A DNA stretch of 64,000 nucleotides from an uncultured SAR86 cluster bacterium (GTDB lineage Bacteria; Pseudomonadota; Gammaproteobacteria; Magnimaribacterales; AG-339-G14). Shown one piece after another: positions 40,777 through 48,878 of this stretch (positions are counted from its first letter, which is position 1; each line of letters starts with the position of its first letter). The stretch lies in NCBI GenBank assembly GCA_902536295.1, contig CACAWS010000002.1:62001-126000 (forward strand). Direction: 5' to 3'. Below the pieces are notes generated by a model. It saw nothing but the letters and a program-made list of their open reading frames with translations. It was not told where the DNA came from and ran no database searches. The translations under genes were made by a program, and so were the position numbers.

Positions 40777-41091
40777 ATGAATTACGCGGTTATCAAAACA
40801 GGTGGGAAACAACATAAAGTTGAAGAAGGTGAAATTATTGCTATTGAAAAGCTTAATATTGAAGAAGGTGAAAAAGTAGAATTTGAAGAGGTATTGGCTG
40901 TGAAAACTGATGGCAAACTTCAAGTAGGAGCGCCTTTATTGACCGGCGCAAAAGTTACCGGAACAGTTATTTCACAAGAAAAAGATAAAAAAGTCGTGAT
41001 AATTAAAATGAGAAGAAGACAAGATTATAGAAGCAAACAAGGACATCGACAAAAAATTACTAAAGTTAAAATAGATTCAATTAAAATTTAA
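40777..41091 (+). CDS. rplU: 50S ribosomal protein L21
   Basis: 104 residues (E. coli 103). [19 protein letters not shown] and the C-terminal [16 protein letters not shown] are diagnostic. Starts the conserved rplU-rpmA-obg cluster. The -10 box lies 22 nt upstream. rpmA follows 2 nt after the stop. Confidence 0.97.
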   Translation: MNYAVIKTGGKQHKVEEGEIIAIEKLNIEEGEKVEFEEVLAVKTDGKLQVGAPLLTGAKVTGTVISQEKDKKVVIIKMRRRQDYRSKQGHRQKITKVKIDSIKI

Positions 41092-41093
41092 TT

Positions 41094-41354
41094 ATGGCGC
41101 ACAAAAAAGCTGGTGGAAGCACCAGAAACGGAAGAGATTCAAATCCTAAGTTTTTAGGAGTTAAAGCCTATGGCGGTCAAAAAGTTAGCGCTGGGTCAAT
41201 AATTGTCAGACAAAGAGGAACAAAATTTCACCCTGGCGAAAATGTTGGAATTGGAAAAGATCATACATTATTTGCAAAACTTTCTGGCGAAGTTAATTTC
41301 GTAAAAAAAGGCAAGAGTCTGAAACAATTCGTAAACATTACCCCAACCGAGTAG
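41094..41354 (+). CDS. rpmA: 50S ribosomal protein L27
   Basis: 86 residues (E. coli 85). N-terminal [21 protein letters not shown] reaches the peptidyl-transferase centre; [19 protein letters not shown] follows. There is no Firmicutes-type cleaved leader. obgE starts 4 nt after its stop. Confidence 0.97.
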   Translation: MAHKKAGGSTRNGRDSNPKFLGVKAYGGQKVSAGSIIVRQRGTKFHPGENVGIGKDHTLFAKLSGEVNFVKKGKSLKQFVNITPTE

Positions 41355-41358
41355 TACT

Positions 41359-42378
41359 ATGAGCTTCATAGATGAAGCATCTATTGAGCTAATTGCTGGC
41401 AAAGGAGGTAATGGTTGTCTGAGCTTTAGAAGAGAAAAATTTATTCCTAAGGGCGGGCCTGATGGAGGAGACGGAGGCCGCGGAGGGAGTATTATTTTCC
41501 AAGCAGAAAAATCATTAACTACTCTTCAAGATTTTAAATTACAAACTAGGCTCCAAGCTAAAAATGGAAGCAATGGTCAAGGTAGAGATAAACATGGAAA
41601 GGATGCGCCTGATACTTTTCTAAAAGTACCAATTGGCACACAAATAATCAATGAAGAAACAGATGAGATTATTTGCGACATTACTTCATATGAGGATACT
41701 TTTGAAATAGCTTGTGGGGGCAAAGGAGGAATGGGCAATGCACGCTTTAAATCTTCAACTAATAGGGCTCCAAGAAAAACAACTGACGGCGAAAAAGGAG
41801 AGAGGTTAAAAGTAAAATTAGAATTGAAAGTCTTAGCAGATGTGGGATTATTAGGGTTACCCAATGCAGGAAAATCTACCTTCATTTCATCTATTTCCTC
41901 GGCTAAGCCTAAAATAGCAGACTATCCTTTTACAACTCTCAAGCCAAATCTTGGAGTAGTTACAAATAATTTTTCGTCTTTTGTAGTAGCTGATATTCCA
42001 GGATTAATTTCTGGTGCATCTTCTGGAGCCGGCTTAGGATTTAAGTTTTTAAAGCATTTATCGAGAGTAAAATTATTATTACATTTAGTCGATATTAGTG
42101 TTTTCGATGAAAATAAAATATCTCAAGATATCAAAAAAATTGAGAAGGAATTAGAACTTTATGATACAAAACTTTACAAAACAGATAGATGGATTGTTCT
42201 TAATAAAAATGATTTAGATTATGAAAAATCAAAAAAATTAAAAAAATCTATAGGATCTCATTTTCCTAAAATTAAAATTTATAGCATATCTTCTATCTCT
42301 AAGAATGGTATAAAGGAATTAGTTAACGATATCTCAGAATGGTGTTTAAAAAAAATAGATCATGAAAATAGTAATTAA
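41359..42378 (+). CDS. obgE: Obg GTPase (ObgE/CgtA)
   Basis: 339 residues (E. coli 390; the acidic C-terminal tail is shorter). Glycine-rich Obg fold ([41 protein letters not shown]) followed by a G domain from about 160: [24 protein letters not shown]. Acts in 50S maturation and stress growth control. It overlaps proB by 17 nt in a different frame. Confidence 0.97.
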   Translation: MSFIDEASIELIAGKGGNGCLSFRREKFIPKGGPDGGDGGRGGSIIFQAEKSLTTLQDFKLQTRLQAKNGSNGQGRDKHGKDAPDTFLKVPIGTQIINEETDEIICDITSYEDTFEIACGGKGGMGNARFKSSTNRAPRKTTDGEKGERLKVKLELKVLADVGLLGLPNAGKSTFISSISSAKPKIADYPFTTLKPNLGVVTNNFSSFVVADIPGLISGASSGAGLGFKFLKHLSRVKLLLHLVDISVFDENKISQDIKKIEKELELYDTKLYKTDRWIVLNKNDLDYEKSKKLKKSIGSHFPKIKIYSISSISKNGIKELVNDISEWCLKKIDHENSN

Positions 42379-43129
42379 AATAGGATCCAGCTTAGTGACC
42401 TCAGAAGCCGAGATTGTAGATAAAGAATTCTTAAAAAAAATTTCAGTCCAAGTCGATAAGATCAGAAATTTAGGTCATGAGGTAGTGTTGGTTTCTTCTG
42501 GCGCTATAGCCTGTGGCATGAAGGCGTGGAAATTAACCAATAGGCCAGAAGATGTTGAAAAGCTTCAAGCTTTATCAGCGGTTGGACAAATCGGTCTCAT
42601 AAATGCTTACCAAGATGAATTTAAATCCCTAGGCCTCTTTGCAGCACAAGTTTTGCTTAGCCATGAAGATTTTAAAGATACTATTCGATCAAAAAATATC
42701 AAAGAAAGTATAAAAAATATTTTAGATTTAGGTGCTATACCGATCGTCAATGAAAACGATTCAGTGTCAACCGAAGAAATTGAATTTGGGGATAATGATC
42801 AGTTAAGCGGAAATGTAGCTAAATTAATCAGAAGCGAACTGCTAATCATCCTTACGGATCAAGCAGGAGTATATGATAAAGACCCTACATCCAATGAAGA
42901 AGCTGAGTTATTAACAAAAATAAATTTAAGTGATAAAGATAGTTTAGAAATTGAGTTAGGAGATTCAGGTAAATATGGTAGAGGAGGAATGAAAACTAAA
43001 TTTTTAGCTGCAGAAAACTTTTTAGAAAAAAATAACAAAATTTATATAGCCAACGGCAGAGCGGATAATATTTTGATGGATATTTTGTTAGAAAAGGAAG
43101 TTGGAACTCTAATAAAGTTAGCCGAGTAA
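42362..43129 (+). CDS. proB: Glutamate 5-kinase lacking the PUA domain
   Basis: 255 residues against 367 in E. coli. Phosphorylates glutamate in the first step of proline synthesis. The amino-acid-kinase domain is complete: [53 protein letters not shown] and GRGGMKTKF. The C-terminal PUA domain is absent; the frame stops after the kinase and runs 12 bp into the convergent rpsT. Short ProBs are known in some bacteria, so it is probably active. proA is not in the window. Confidence 0.93.
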   Translation: MKIVIKIGSSLVTSEAEIVDKEFLKKISVQVDKIRNLGHEVVLVSSGAIACGMKAWKLTNRPEDVEKLQALSAVGQIGLINAYQDEFKSLGLFAAQVLLSHEDFKDTIRSKNIKESIKNILDLGAIPIVNENDSVSTEEIEFGDNDQLSGNVAKLIRSELLIILTDQAGVYDKDPTSNEEAELLTKINLSDKDSLEIELGDSGKYGRGGMKTKFLAAENFLEKNNKIYIANGRADNILMDILLEKEVGTLIKLAE

Positions 43130-43381
43130 CTTGATATTTTTGTTTAACCTTGATTTTTGCCTGGATGCGCTGTTTTTAGTTATGACTTTCTTATTAGCCA
43201 TTTTATCTATTAACTTTTGAGTTTTGATAAATAAAGAAGTAGCTTTTCCTTTATCTTTAGCATCAATGGCTTGCTCTACTGATTTTATTGCTGTTCTTAC
43301 AGACGCTCTTTGAGAGCTTTTGAGCTCATTTTTTTTAACTGTTTGTCGAGCTCTTTTCTTTGCCGATTGAATATTTGCCAT
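43118..43381 (-). CDS. rpsT: 30S ribosomal protein S20
   Basis: 87 residues, same as E. coli. Helical bundle with ANIQSAKKRARQTVKKNELK at the N-terminus. The ATG at 43381 is only 9 nt from a -10 box, so the mRNA may be leaderless. The C-terminal codons overlap the 3' end of proB by 12 bp on the other strand. Confidence 0.96.
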   Translation of the reverse strand: MANIQSAKKRARQTVKKNELKSSQRASVRTAIKSVEQAIDAKDKGKATSLFIKTQKLIDKMANKKVITKNSASRQKSRLNKNIKLLG

Positions 43382-43390
43382 GAGGCGGCA

Positions 43391-43419
43391 ATATTGAAGT
43401 TTGATAGAAGTTTTGTCAA
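43391..43419 (-). promoter_or_regulatory. Promoter of rpsT
   Basis: On the minus strand TTGACA (43419-43414), 17-nt spacer, CAATAT (43396-43391), then TGCCGCCTC and the ATG. The -35 is consensus, the -10 is weak (AATATT with an 18-nt spacer is an equal choice). Transcription would begin within about 3 nt of the start codon. Confidence 0.65.
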
Positions 43420-43445
43420 CTATTTCAGATAAATAAACTTAAAGT

Positions 43446-45467
43446 TTAAGCAAGACCTCTTTTTTGAAGTAATCTTTTAGGGTCGGGTTTTTTTCCATTG
43501 AATTTTATGAATTGATCCATAAGATTTTTTGAATTACCCGAAGAATAAACCAATTCTTTTAATTTTTTTCCTGAAGACTTATGGAATAACCCTTTCTTTT
43601 CGAAAACTTCAAAAGCAGAAGAATCTAAAACCTCTGACCACATATAACTGTAATAACTGGACGAATAACCTCCAGAAAAGATGTGATTGAAATAAGTGCT
43701 GCCATATCTACTATCAATTTCGTTGGGTTTTTTTAATGACTTGAAAAGTTTTTTTTCAAATTTATTTATGTCAATGATTTTTCTATTGTTTGAATGCCAG
43801 GCTAAATCTAAATAAGATGCTGCTAAATATTCAGTAGTAGCAAATCCTTGATTAAATTTTTGACAGTTTTCATATTTTTTCAAAAGGTCTTGAGGAATTT
43901 TTTTGCCTGTTTTGTAATGCAGAGCGAATTCTTTTAAAACTTTAGGAGATCTAATCCAGTTTTCCATCATTTGGGATGGGAATTCTACATAGTCTCTAGG
44001 AACAGATGTTCCTGATAATGAAGGGTAAGTGACGTTTGATAACAGACCGTGCAATCCATGACCAAATTCATGAAAAAGAGTAATTGCTTGCTCAAAGCTA
44101 AGCAAAGTAGGTTTATCTTTGGTCGGTTTAGGAAAATTACATACGTTGATTACTATTGGATGCTTGATACCTTTATTTTTGCTTTGGTCTTGATAGCTTG
44201 TCATCCATGCGCCTCCTTGCTTGGAAGGTCTTGCGAAGTAGTCAGTAAGAAAAATACCAACAATTTTATTATTGTTATCTAACACTTTATAAGCTTTTAT
44301 TTCCTCATGGTATTTGGGAAATTTTTTCATGGCTTTAAATTTAATATCAAAAAGTCTTTCTGCAGTAGTAAAGGCAGCTTTTTGAATGTTTTCTAAAGAT
44401 AGGTAAGGGCGCATATCTTCTTCTGAGTAATCAAATTTTGATTTTCTTACTTTTTCAGAGTAATACCACCAATCCCATGGCTTCAGTTTAAAGTTGTTGC
44501 CTTCCTTTTGGATGAGGTTTTGAATTTCATCTATTTCCTCTTGCGCCCTATTGGTAGCTGGCTCCCAAACATTGTCTAAAAGTTCTAAAACGTTTTTCTT
44601 ATTTTCAGCCATAGTATTTTGAAGTGCCAATTCAGTGTGAGATTCAAAGCCTAGGAGTTTAGCTTTTTCCTCTCTCAATGAACTAATCTCTATTAGAATC
44701 TGTTCATTATTGTTTGAATTAGAATTTTTTCCTTTGTTTACATAGCCTTTATAGATTTTTTCTCTTAGGATTCTATTTTTTGAAAAAGTTAGAAAAGGGT
44801 ATAAATTTTCTCTTGTTGCTTTAAACAGCCAAGCATTTTTTAAGTTTTCTTTTTCTGCTTGGATTTTAGCTTGAGCAATCAAATCCTTAGGCAAACCTTT
44901 TAAATCTGACTGTTTTTCTATTATCAAGCTAAATTCGTTTGTTTCTTTGAGGGTATTCTGACCAAATTTCAGTGTTAAAGAGGAAAGTTTTTGGTTTATT
45001 TTTTTTAGAGAAGATCTTTCCGTCTTTTTTAAATCAGATCCGTTAAGTCTAAAACTGTCATATGTAATTTGTACTAACCTTTTTTGCTCTTCATTTAAAT
45101 CTTCATTTGATTCGTATACTTTTTTAATTCTTTGGAAAAGCCTCTGATTAAGCGAAATACTATCTCTATGTTTAGATAATAAAGGCGTAATTTCGTTTGC
45201 AATATTTTGAAGACTTTCTGATGAATCTGCCGACAAAAGGTTAAAGAAAACTCTACTCACTTTTGATAAAAGTGAACCGGCATTTTCTAAAGAATTAATT
45301 GTGTTAAAAAAATTAGGCTTATCATTATTATTGACAATTGATTCAATTTCATTTTTGTGGTCTTTAATGGCCTTTAGAAAAGCTGGTTTATAGTGGATTG
45401 TTTTTATATCTTCAAAAGGAGGTATTCCTGAAGAATTTTTAAAATCATCTAAAAGTGGATTAGTCAT
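43446..45467 (-). CDS. prlC: Oligopeptidase A (M3 family metallopeptidase)
   Basis: 673 residues (E. coli PrlC 680). Cytoplasmic zinc oligopeptidase that degrades signal peptides and other short peptides. The zinc motif HEFGHGLHG lies near residue 467, with the downstream Glu ligand in the DYVEFPSQMMENW segment; the N-terminal NPLLDDFKNSSGIPPFEDIK matches the subfamily. A TATATC box ends 8 nt before the ATG, so it too may have almost no leader. Between it and rpsT lies only the rpsT promoter. Confidence 0.94.
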   Translation of the reverse strand: MTNPLLDDFKNSSGIPPFEDIKTIHYKPAFLKAIKDHKNEIESIVNNNDKPNFFNTINSLENAGSLLSKVSRVFFNLLSADSSESLQNIANEITPLLSKHRDSISLNQRLFQRIKKVYESNEDLNEEQKRLVQITYDSFRLNGSDLKKTERSSLKKINQKLSSLTLKFGQNTLKETNEFSLIIEKQSDLKGLPKDLIAQAKIQAEKENLKNAWLFKATRENLYPFLTFSKNRILREKIYKGYVNKGKNSNSNNNEQILIEISSLREEKAKLLGFESHTELALQNTMAENKKNVLELLDNVWEPATNRAQEEIDEIQNLIQKEGNNFKLKPWDWWYYSEKVRKSKFDYSEEDMRPYLSLENIQKAAFTTAERLFDIKFKAMKKFPKYHEEIKAYKVLDNNNKIVGIFLTDYFARPSKQGGAWMTSYQDQSKNKGIKHPIVINVCNFPKPTKDKPTLLSFEQAITLFHEFGHGLHGLLSNVTYPSLSGTSVPRDYVEFPSQMMENWIRSPKVLKEFALHYKTGKKIPQDLLKKYENCQKFNQGFATTEYLAASYLDLAWHSNNRKIIDINKFEKKLFKSLKKPNEIDSRYGSTYFNHIFSGGYSSSYYSYMWSEVLDSSAFEVFEKKGLFHKSSGKKLKELVYSSGNSKNLMDQFIKFNGKKPDPKRLLQKRGLA

Positions 45468-45514
45468 GTTGATAAGATATAAAAATTTTTGAAATTTTCC
45501 AAATAAGAATTTAA

Positions 45515-45544
45515 ATAAAAAATTAGTTATAACTTTTCCTAATT
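45515..45544 (-). terminator. Terminator after tmRNA
   Basis: On the minus strand AATTAG (45544-45539) and CTAATT (45526-45521) form a 6-bp stem followed by TTTTTTATTT. The stem is AT-rich and weak, but it is the first hairpin with a T-run after the tmRNA 3' end (45557). Confidence 0.5.
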
Positions 45545-45556
45545 AAAAATATTTAG

Positions 45557-45906
45557 TGGTGGAGGCGGCGGGTATCGAACCCGCGTCCATTCATCCATTC
45601 CCTTAAGTTCTACATGTTTAGGTTCATCTATTTTTTTCTTTTTTATTTCTCCGATGAGCAGGATAAATAAAATATATTCTGTAAATCTTTTTGAGAAAAT
45701 CCCAGAAAAATTTTCTCAAGCAACCTATTGAATGACTTTCTTAAACCTTAATAGGTGTCTGGTAAAGAAAGCTAGCTGAATTATGCAGCTAGTGCGTAGT
45801 TTGCTTTATTGCCAACTAAATGTTTTATAACTTTTTTTTACGAGATTGTTATCCGCTCGACATGCCTTTTAGGTTCAAAAATAAATGTCTAATCCATTTC
45901 GCCCCC
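45557..45906 (-). ncRNA. ssrA: tmRNA (ssrA), one-piece, tag GNKANYALAA
   Basis: 350 nt. The tRNA-like ends pair: 5' GGGGGCG with CGCCTCC, then A and encoded CCA; the T arm is GCGGGTTCGATACCCGC. Near the 5' end GGATTAGACATTTATTT matches proteobacterial tmRNA. The open reading frame ends GCAAACTACGCACTAGCTGCATAA. Aligning TTTAGTTGGC with the E. coli resume motif (UAGUC then codon) sets the resume codon at GGC and gives the 10-residue tag GNKANYALAA, ending in the ClpXP-type ALAA. The resume site is inferred. Lies 22 nt downstream of smpB; a TAAAAT box (45922-45917) may be its own -10. Confidence 0.95.
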
Positions 45907-45928
45907 GTGGAGCGGTATTTTAATTGAT

Positions 45929-46405
45929 TTATTCAAAGTTACTAGGGAGATTGTTAATTTTTGATTTTTCTTTTTTCCATTCTTTTTCTTTCAAAGAACG
46001 CCTTTTATCGAATTTTGTTTTACCTTTCCCTAAAGAAATTTTTATTTTTATTAAGTTTTCTTTCCAAAATAGCTTTGTAGGAACACAAGTTAATCCTTTT
46101 TCTTGTGTTGCTTTGAATATTTTAGAGAGCTCTGACTTTGTCAAAAGTAATTTTCTTGTTCTGATTGGATCTACAGCATGAGTAACTTCGTTTAAAGGGT
46201 TAATGTTCATTCCAATTAGCCATGCTTCTCCTTTTTTCATCATCACATAACTATCTTTCATGTCGGCTTGTCCTGCTCGTATGCCTTTTACTTCCCACCC
46301 GTTAAGAGAAATGCCTGCTTCGAAGTTTTCAGTGAGTTCAAAATTAAATCTAGCCTGTCTATTTTCTATAACAGGTCTTAAATTTTTAATTTTGTTTTTT
46401 GACAT
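45929..46405 (-). CDS. smpB: SmpB, tmRNA-binding protein
   Basis: 158 residues (E. coli 160). Partner of tmRNA in rescue of stalled ribosomes. Conserved ENRQARFNFELTENFEAGIS, LNGWEVKGIRAGQADMKDSY, and the C-terminal basic tail that probes the mRNA channel. Adjacent to ssrA on the same strand. The -10 TATACT (46417-46412) ends 6 nt before the ATG, so a leaderless mRNA is likely. Confidence 0.96.
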   Translation of the reverse strand: MSKNKIKNLRPVIENRQARFNFELTENFEAGISLNGWEVKGIRAGQADMKDSYVMMKKGEAWLIGMNINPLNEVTHAVDPIRTRKLLLTKSELSKIFKATQEKGLTCVPTKLFWKENLIKIKISLGKGKTKFDKRRSLKEKEWKKEKSKINNLPSNFE

Positions 46406-46450
46406 TGAGTAAGTATAAATATTAAATATTTAAAAATCTTAAGATTAATA

Positions 46451-47788
46451 ATGGATCAAAGTAAAATTTGGAAAGGTAACTGGACTTTTGTACTAGCTGC
46501 GGCTGGCGCCGCCGTAGGTCTTGGAAACATATGGAAATTTCCTTACCTTGCGGGTGAGAGCGGAGGAGGCGCCTTTGTAATTGTTTATTTATTATGCATT
46601 CTGCTTTTAGGACTCCCAATTATGATTGCTGAGATTTACATTGGAAGATATGGCAGAAAAAGCCCTATTAATTCAGTCAAAAGGATAATTAATGATTTCA
46701 ACCTAAATAAACTCTGGCTAATTCTTGGTTGGTTAGGAGCTTTAGCCGGTCTTTTAATACTTTCTTATTACAGCGTCATTGCAGGAATAGCAGCTTCTTA
46801 TATTTTTAGTTCAATTCCTGCTTCTGAGTTAAATCCTGCAGAGTATTCTGTTGAACATTATTCGAATTTTAAAAGCTCTCCACTTACAATGATTTTTTGG
46901 CACTCTTTGTTTATTGGTGTGACATGTTATGTGGTAGGCAAAGGAGTGGTGGATGGAATTGGCAGAGCTATCAATATCCTTATGCCTATTTTATTTTTCT
47001 TAGTTATAGTTCTTTGTATTTATTCTTCAGTCACTGGAGAATTTATTAAGACTTTTACCTTTTTATTTAATCCAGATTTTTCAAAAATTACACCAGAAGT
47101 AGTAATTACTGCGATGGGTCAGGCTTTTTTTACATTAAGTATCGGGATGGGATCAATCATGGCTTACGGAGCATATATGCCTCAGGAGCAGATGATCGGT
47201 AAAACAGTTCTAATTGTTATATTTCTGGATACGTTAGTTGCTTTGCTAGCAGGATTTACAATATTTCCCATAGTCTTTAGTAACCCTGAGCTTTCAGTTT
47301 TTGTTGGAAAAGGCCTACTATTTGAATCCTTACCGGTTGCATTTCATTCGATGCCGCTTGGAGCAATTTTTCATTCAATTTTTTTTATATTAGTTTCTAT
47401 TGCTGCTTTAAGTTCTTCTGTATCTTTAATAGAACCTTTCACTGCCTGGATTGAAGAAGAAAAAATATTTTCACGCCTAAAAGGTGTCATAATTTTGGGT
47501 CTCATTGCCTGGTTTATAGGATTGGGCACAGTTTTCTCAGATAATATTTGGGCAAATTATGAAATTAGTGGATTGAACTTTTTTGAATGGACTACGGTTT
47601 TAACAGATCAATTCATGCTTCCTTTAGGTGGATTACTTATTTGTTTATTAGTAGGCTTTTTTATTCCTAGAGTAGAATTAGAAAAAGATCTTAACTTGAC
47701 GGGAAATATTTCAAAAGTTTTTAGTGTTTGTTTGAAAATAGTAGCTCCATTATCAGTACTATTAATTTTTGGATATGCATTGAGTTAA
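46451..47788 (+). CDS. Neurotransmitter:sodium symporter (NSS) family transporter
   Basis: 445 residues with about 11 hydrophobic segments. TM1 carries the unwound substrate/sodium segment AAAGAAVGLGNIWKFPYLAG (res 16-35) and GGGAFVIVY follows; TM6 shows FTLSIGMGSIMAYGAYMP. These are LeuT/MhsT-like hallmarks, so Na+-coupled uptake of an amino acid or similar small molecule is expected; the substrate is not readable. No Shine-Dalgarno; a possible TAAGAT lies next to the ATG. Its stop TAA shares one base with the ATG of the next gene, which couples it to the steroid-reductase homologue. Confidence 0.9.
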   Translation: MDQSKIWKGNWTFVLAAAGAAVGLGNIWKFPYLAGESGGGAFVIVYLLCILLLGLPIMIAEIYIGRYGRKSPINSVKRIINDFNLNKLWLILGWLGALAGLLILSYYSVIAGIAASYIFSSIPASELNPAEYSVEHYSNFKSSPLTMIFWHSLFIGVTCYVVGKGVVDGIGRAINILMPILFFLVIVLCIYSSVTGEFIKTFTFLFNPDFSKITPEVVITAMGQAFFTLSIGMGSIMAYGAYMPQEQMIGKTVLIVIFLDTLVALLAGFTIFPIVFSNPELSVFVGKGLLFESLPVAFHSMPLGAIFHSIFFILVSIAALSSSVSLIEPFTAWIEEEKIFSRLKGVIILGLIAWFIGLGTVFSDNIWANYEISGLNFFEWTTVLTDQFMLPLGGLLICLLVGFFIPRVELEKDLNLTGNISKVFSVCLKIVAPLSVLLIFGYALS

Positions 47789-48534
47789 TGATTCTTTACT
47801 ATTTGATCTTTGCTTGGAGCTTAATTGGTTTAATTGCTTTTTTTTATCTTTTGAAGGAACCCGCCCCTTATGGCAAGCATATAACAGAAGAACACAAATA
47901 TTTTCTAGGTTCAAAAACTGGTTGGATCTTGATGGAATCACCAGCATTTTATCTAATGCTTTTATTCTTTTTGATGTTTGGAGACTATGAAAATAATGTG
48001 CAAATTGTTTTAACTTTCCTATTTTGTTTGCACTATTTTAATAGAAGTTTCATATGGCCAATTCGCGCTCAAACAAATTTAAAAAAGATGCCTCTGAAAA
48101 TTGCTGCTTCAGCATTCGGATTTAATGTAGTAAACGTTTTTTTTCAGGGTACCTGGATATTCTTTCTAATCGATTACAATGAAAGCTGGTTTCTAAGTAT
48201 TTGGTTCATTTTAGGCTTGGCAGTTTTTTTCTCTGGAATGATTATTAATATAATTTCCGATGAAATTATGATGAATTTAAAAAAAACAAGCGGCGGTAAA
48301 TATTCCATCCCAAGAGGTTTTTTGTTTTCTAAAATTAGTTGTCCAAATTATTTTGGGGAATTTTTGGAATGGTTGGGTTGGGCATTAATGACTATGAATT
48401 TAGCAGGATTTGTTTTCTTCTTTTGGACACTAGCAAATCTTTTTCCCAGAGCCCTTTCTAATCACAAGTGGTTTAAAAGAGAGTTTGAAGATTATCCCGA
48501 AGAAAGAAAGGCAGTCATTCCCGGAATTATTTAA
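47788..48534 (+). CDS. Steroid 5-alpha-reductase (SRD5A) family membrane protein
   Basis: 248 residues, six to seven hydrophobic spans, no signal peptide. The C-terminal third is strikingly SRD5A-like: YSIPRGFLFSKISCPNYFGE, FLEWLGWALMT, NLFPRALSNHKWF and FEDYPEERKAVIPGII, the NADPH-binding half. Both catalytic residues mapped in human SRD5A2 have counterparts: E50 in WILMESPAF and Y83 in LHYFNRSF, 33 apart (34 in SRD5A2). The expected chemistry is NADPH reduction of a delta-4 enone or related lipid double bond. Natural substrate in a bacterium is unknown. Start ATG 47788 overlaps the transporter stop; an upstream in-frame ATG at 47728 lies in the transporter. Confidence 0.88.
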   Translation: MILYYLIFAWSLIGLIAFFYLLKEPAPYGKHITEEHKYFLGSKTGWILMESPAFYLMLLFFLMFGDYENNVQIVLTFLFCLHYFNRSFIWPIRAQTNLKKMPLKIAASAFGFNVVNVFFQGTWIFFLIDYNESWFLSIWFILGLAVFFSGMIINIISDEIMMNLKKTSGGKYSIPRGFLFSKISCPNYFGEFLEWLGWALMTMNLAGFVFFFWTLANLFPRALSNHKWFKREFEDYPEERKAVIPGII

Positions 48535-48842
48535 TCTAGTAAATTAATCCAATTTTTTAACTTTCCGTCTTCAAAGTATAGAGCATAATGAACATTTGTA
48601 GTTTCATTATCGCCTATACTAAAAGTACCAATGTAGTCCCACCTATCAGAATCAAATACGTTCTTAATTGCCGGAGAGCCCATGATGAATTGTACCTGAG
48701 CATTTGTCAGGCCTTCTTCGAGTTGATCTATCATTTCGTTAGTAATGATGTTGCCCTGAGCTATAGGCACTTTGTAAAACCTGTCTGCACAACCGATAAT
48801 GCAAATAAAGACTAAAAAATATAAAATTAATTTCTTTAACAT
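48531..48842 (-). CDS. bamE: BamE, outer-membrane assembly lipoprotein
   Basis: 103 residues (E. coli 113). Lipobox ending in C18 (CIIGC), then YKVPIAQGNIITNEMIDQLE and the SmpA/OmlA pattern GLTNAQVQFIMGSPAI and DRWDYIG. Part of the BAM complex with BamA, which is also encoded in this window. It diverges from fur, as omlA does in Pseudomonas. The TTAA at 48531-48534 provides the stop codons of both this gene and the convergent reductase. Confidence 0.95.
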   Translation of the reverse strand: MLKKLILYFLVFICIIGCADRFYKVPIAQGNIITNEMIDQLEEGLTNAQVQFIMGSPAIKNVFDSDRWDYIGTFSIGDNETTNVHYALYFEDGKLKNWINLLD

Positions 48843-48858
48843 CTTGAAATTTAACTAA

Positions 48859-48866
48859 ATTATACT
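48859..48866. promoter_or_regulatory. Overlapping divergent -10 boxes of bamE and fur
   Basis: TATACT (48861-48866, plus) and TATAAT (48864-48859, minus) overlap by four bases. The fur ATG is 12 nt and the bamE ATG 16 nt from the respective -10. This mirrors the arrangement between rnr and rraA. No Fur box or good -35 is visible. Confidence 0.5.
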
Positions 48867-48878
48867 ATTTAAATATAT

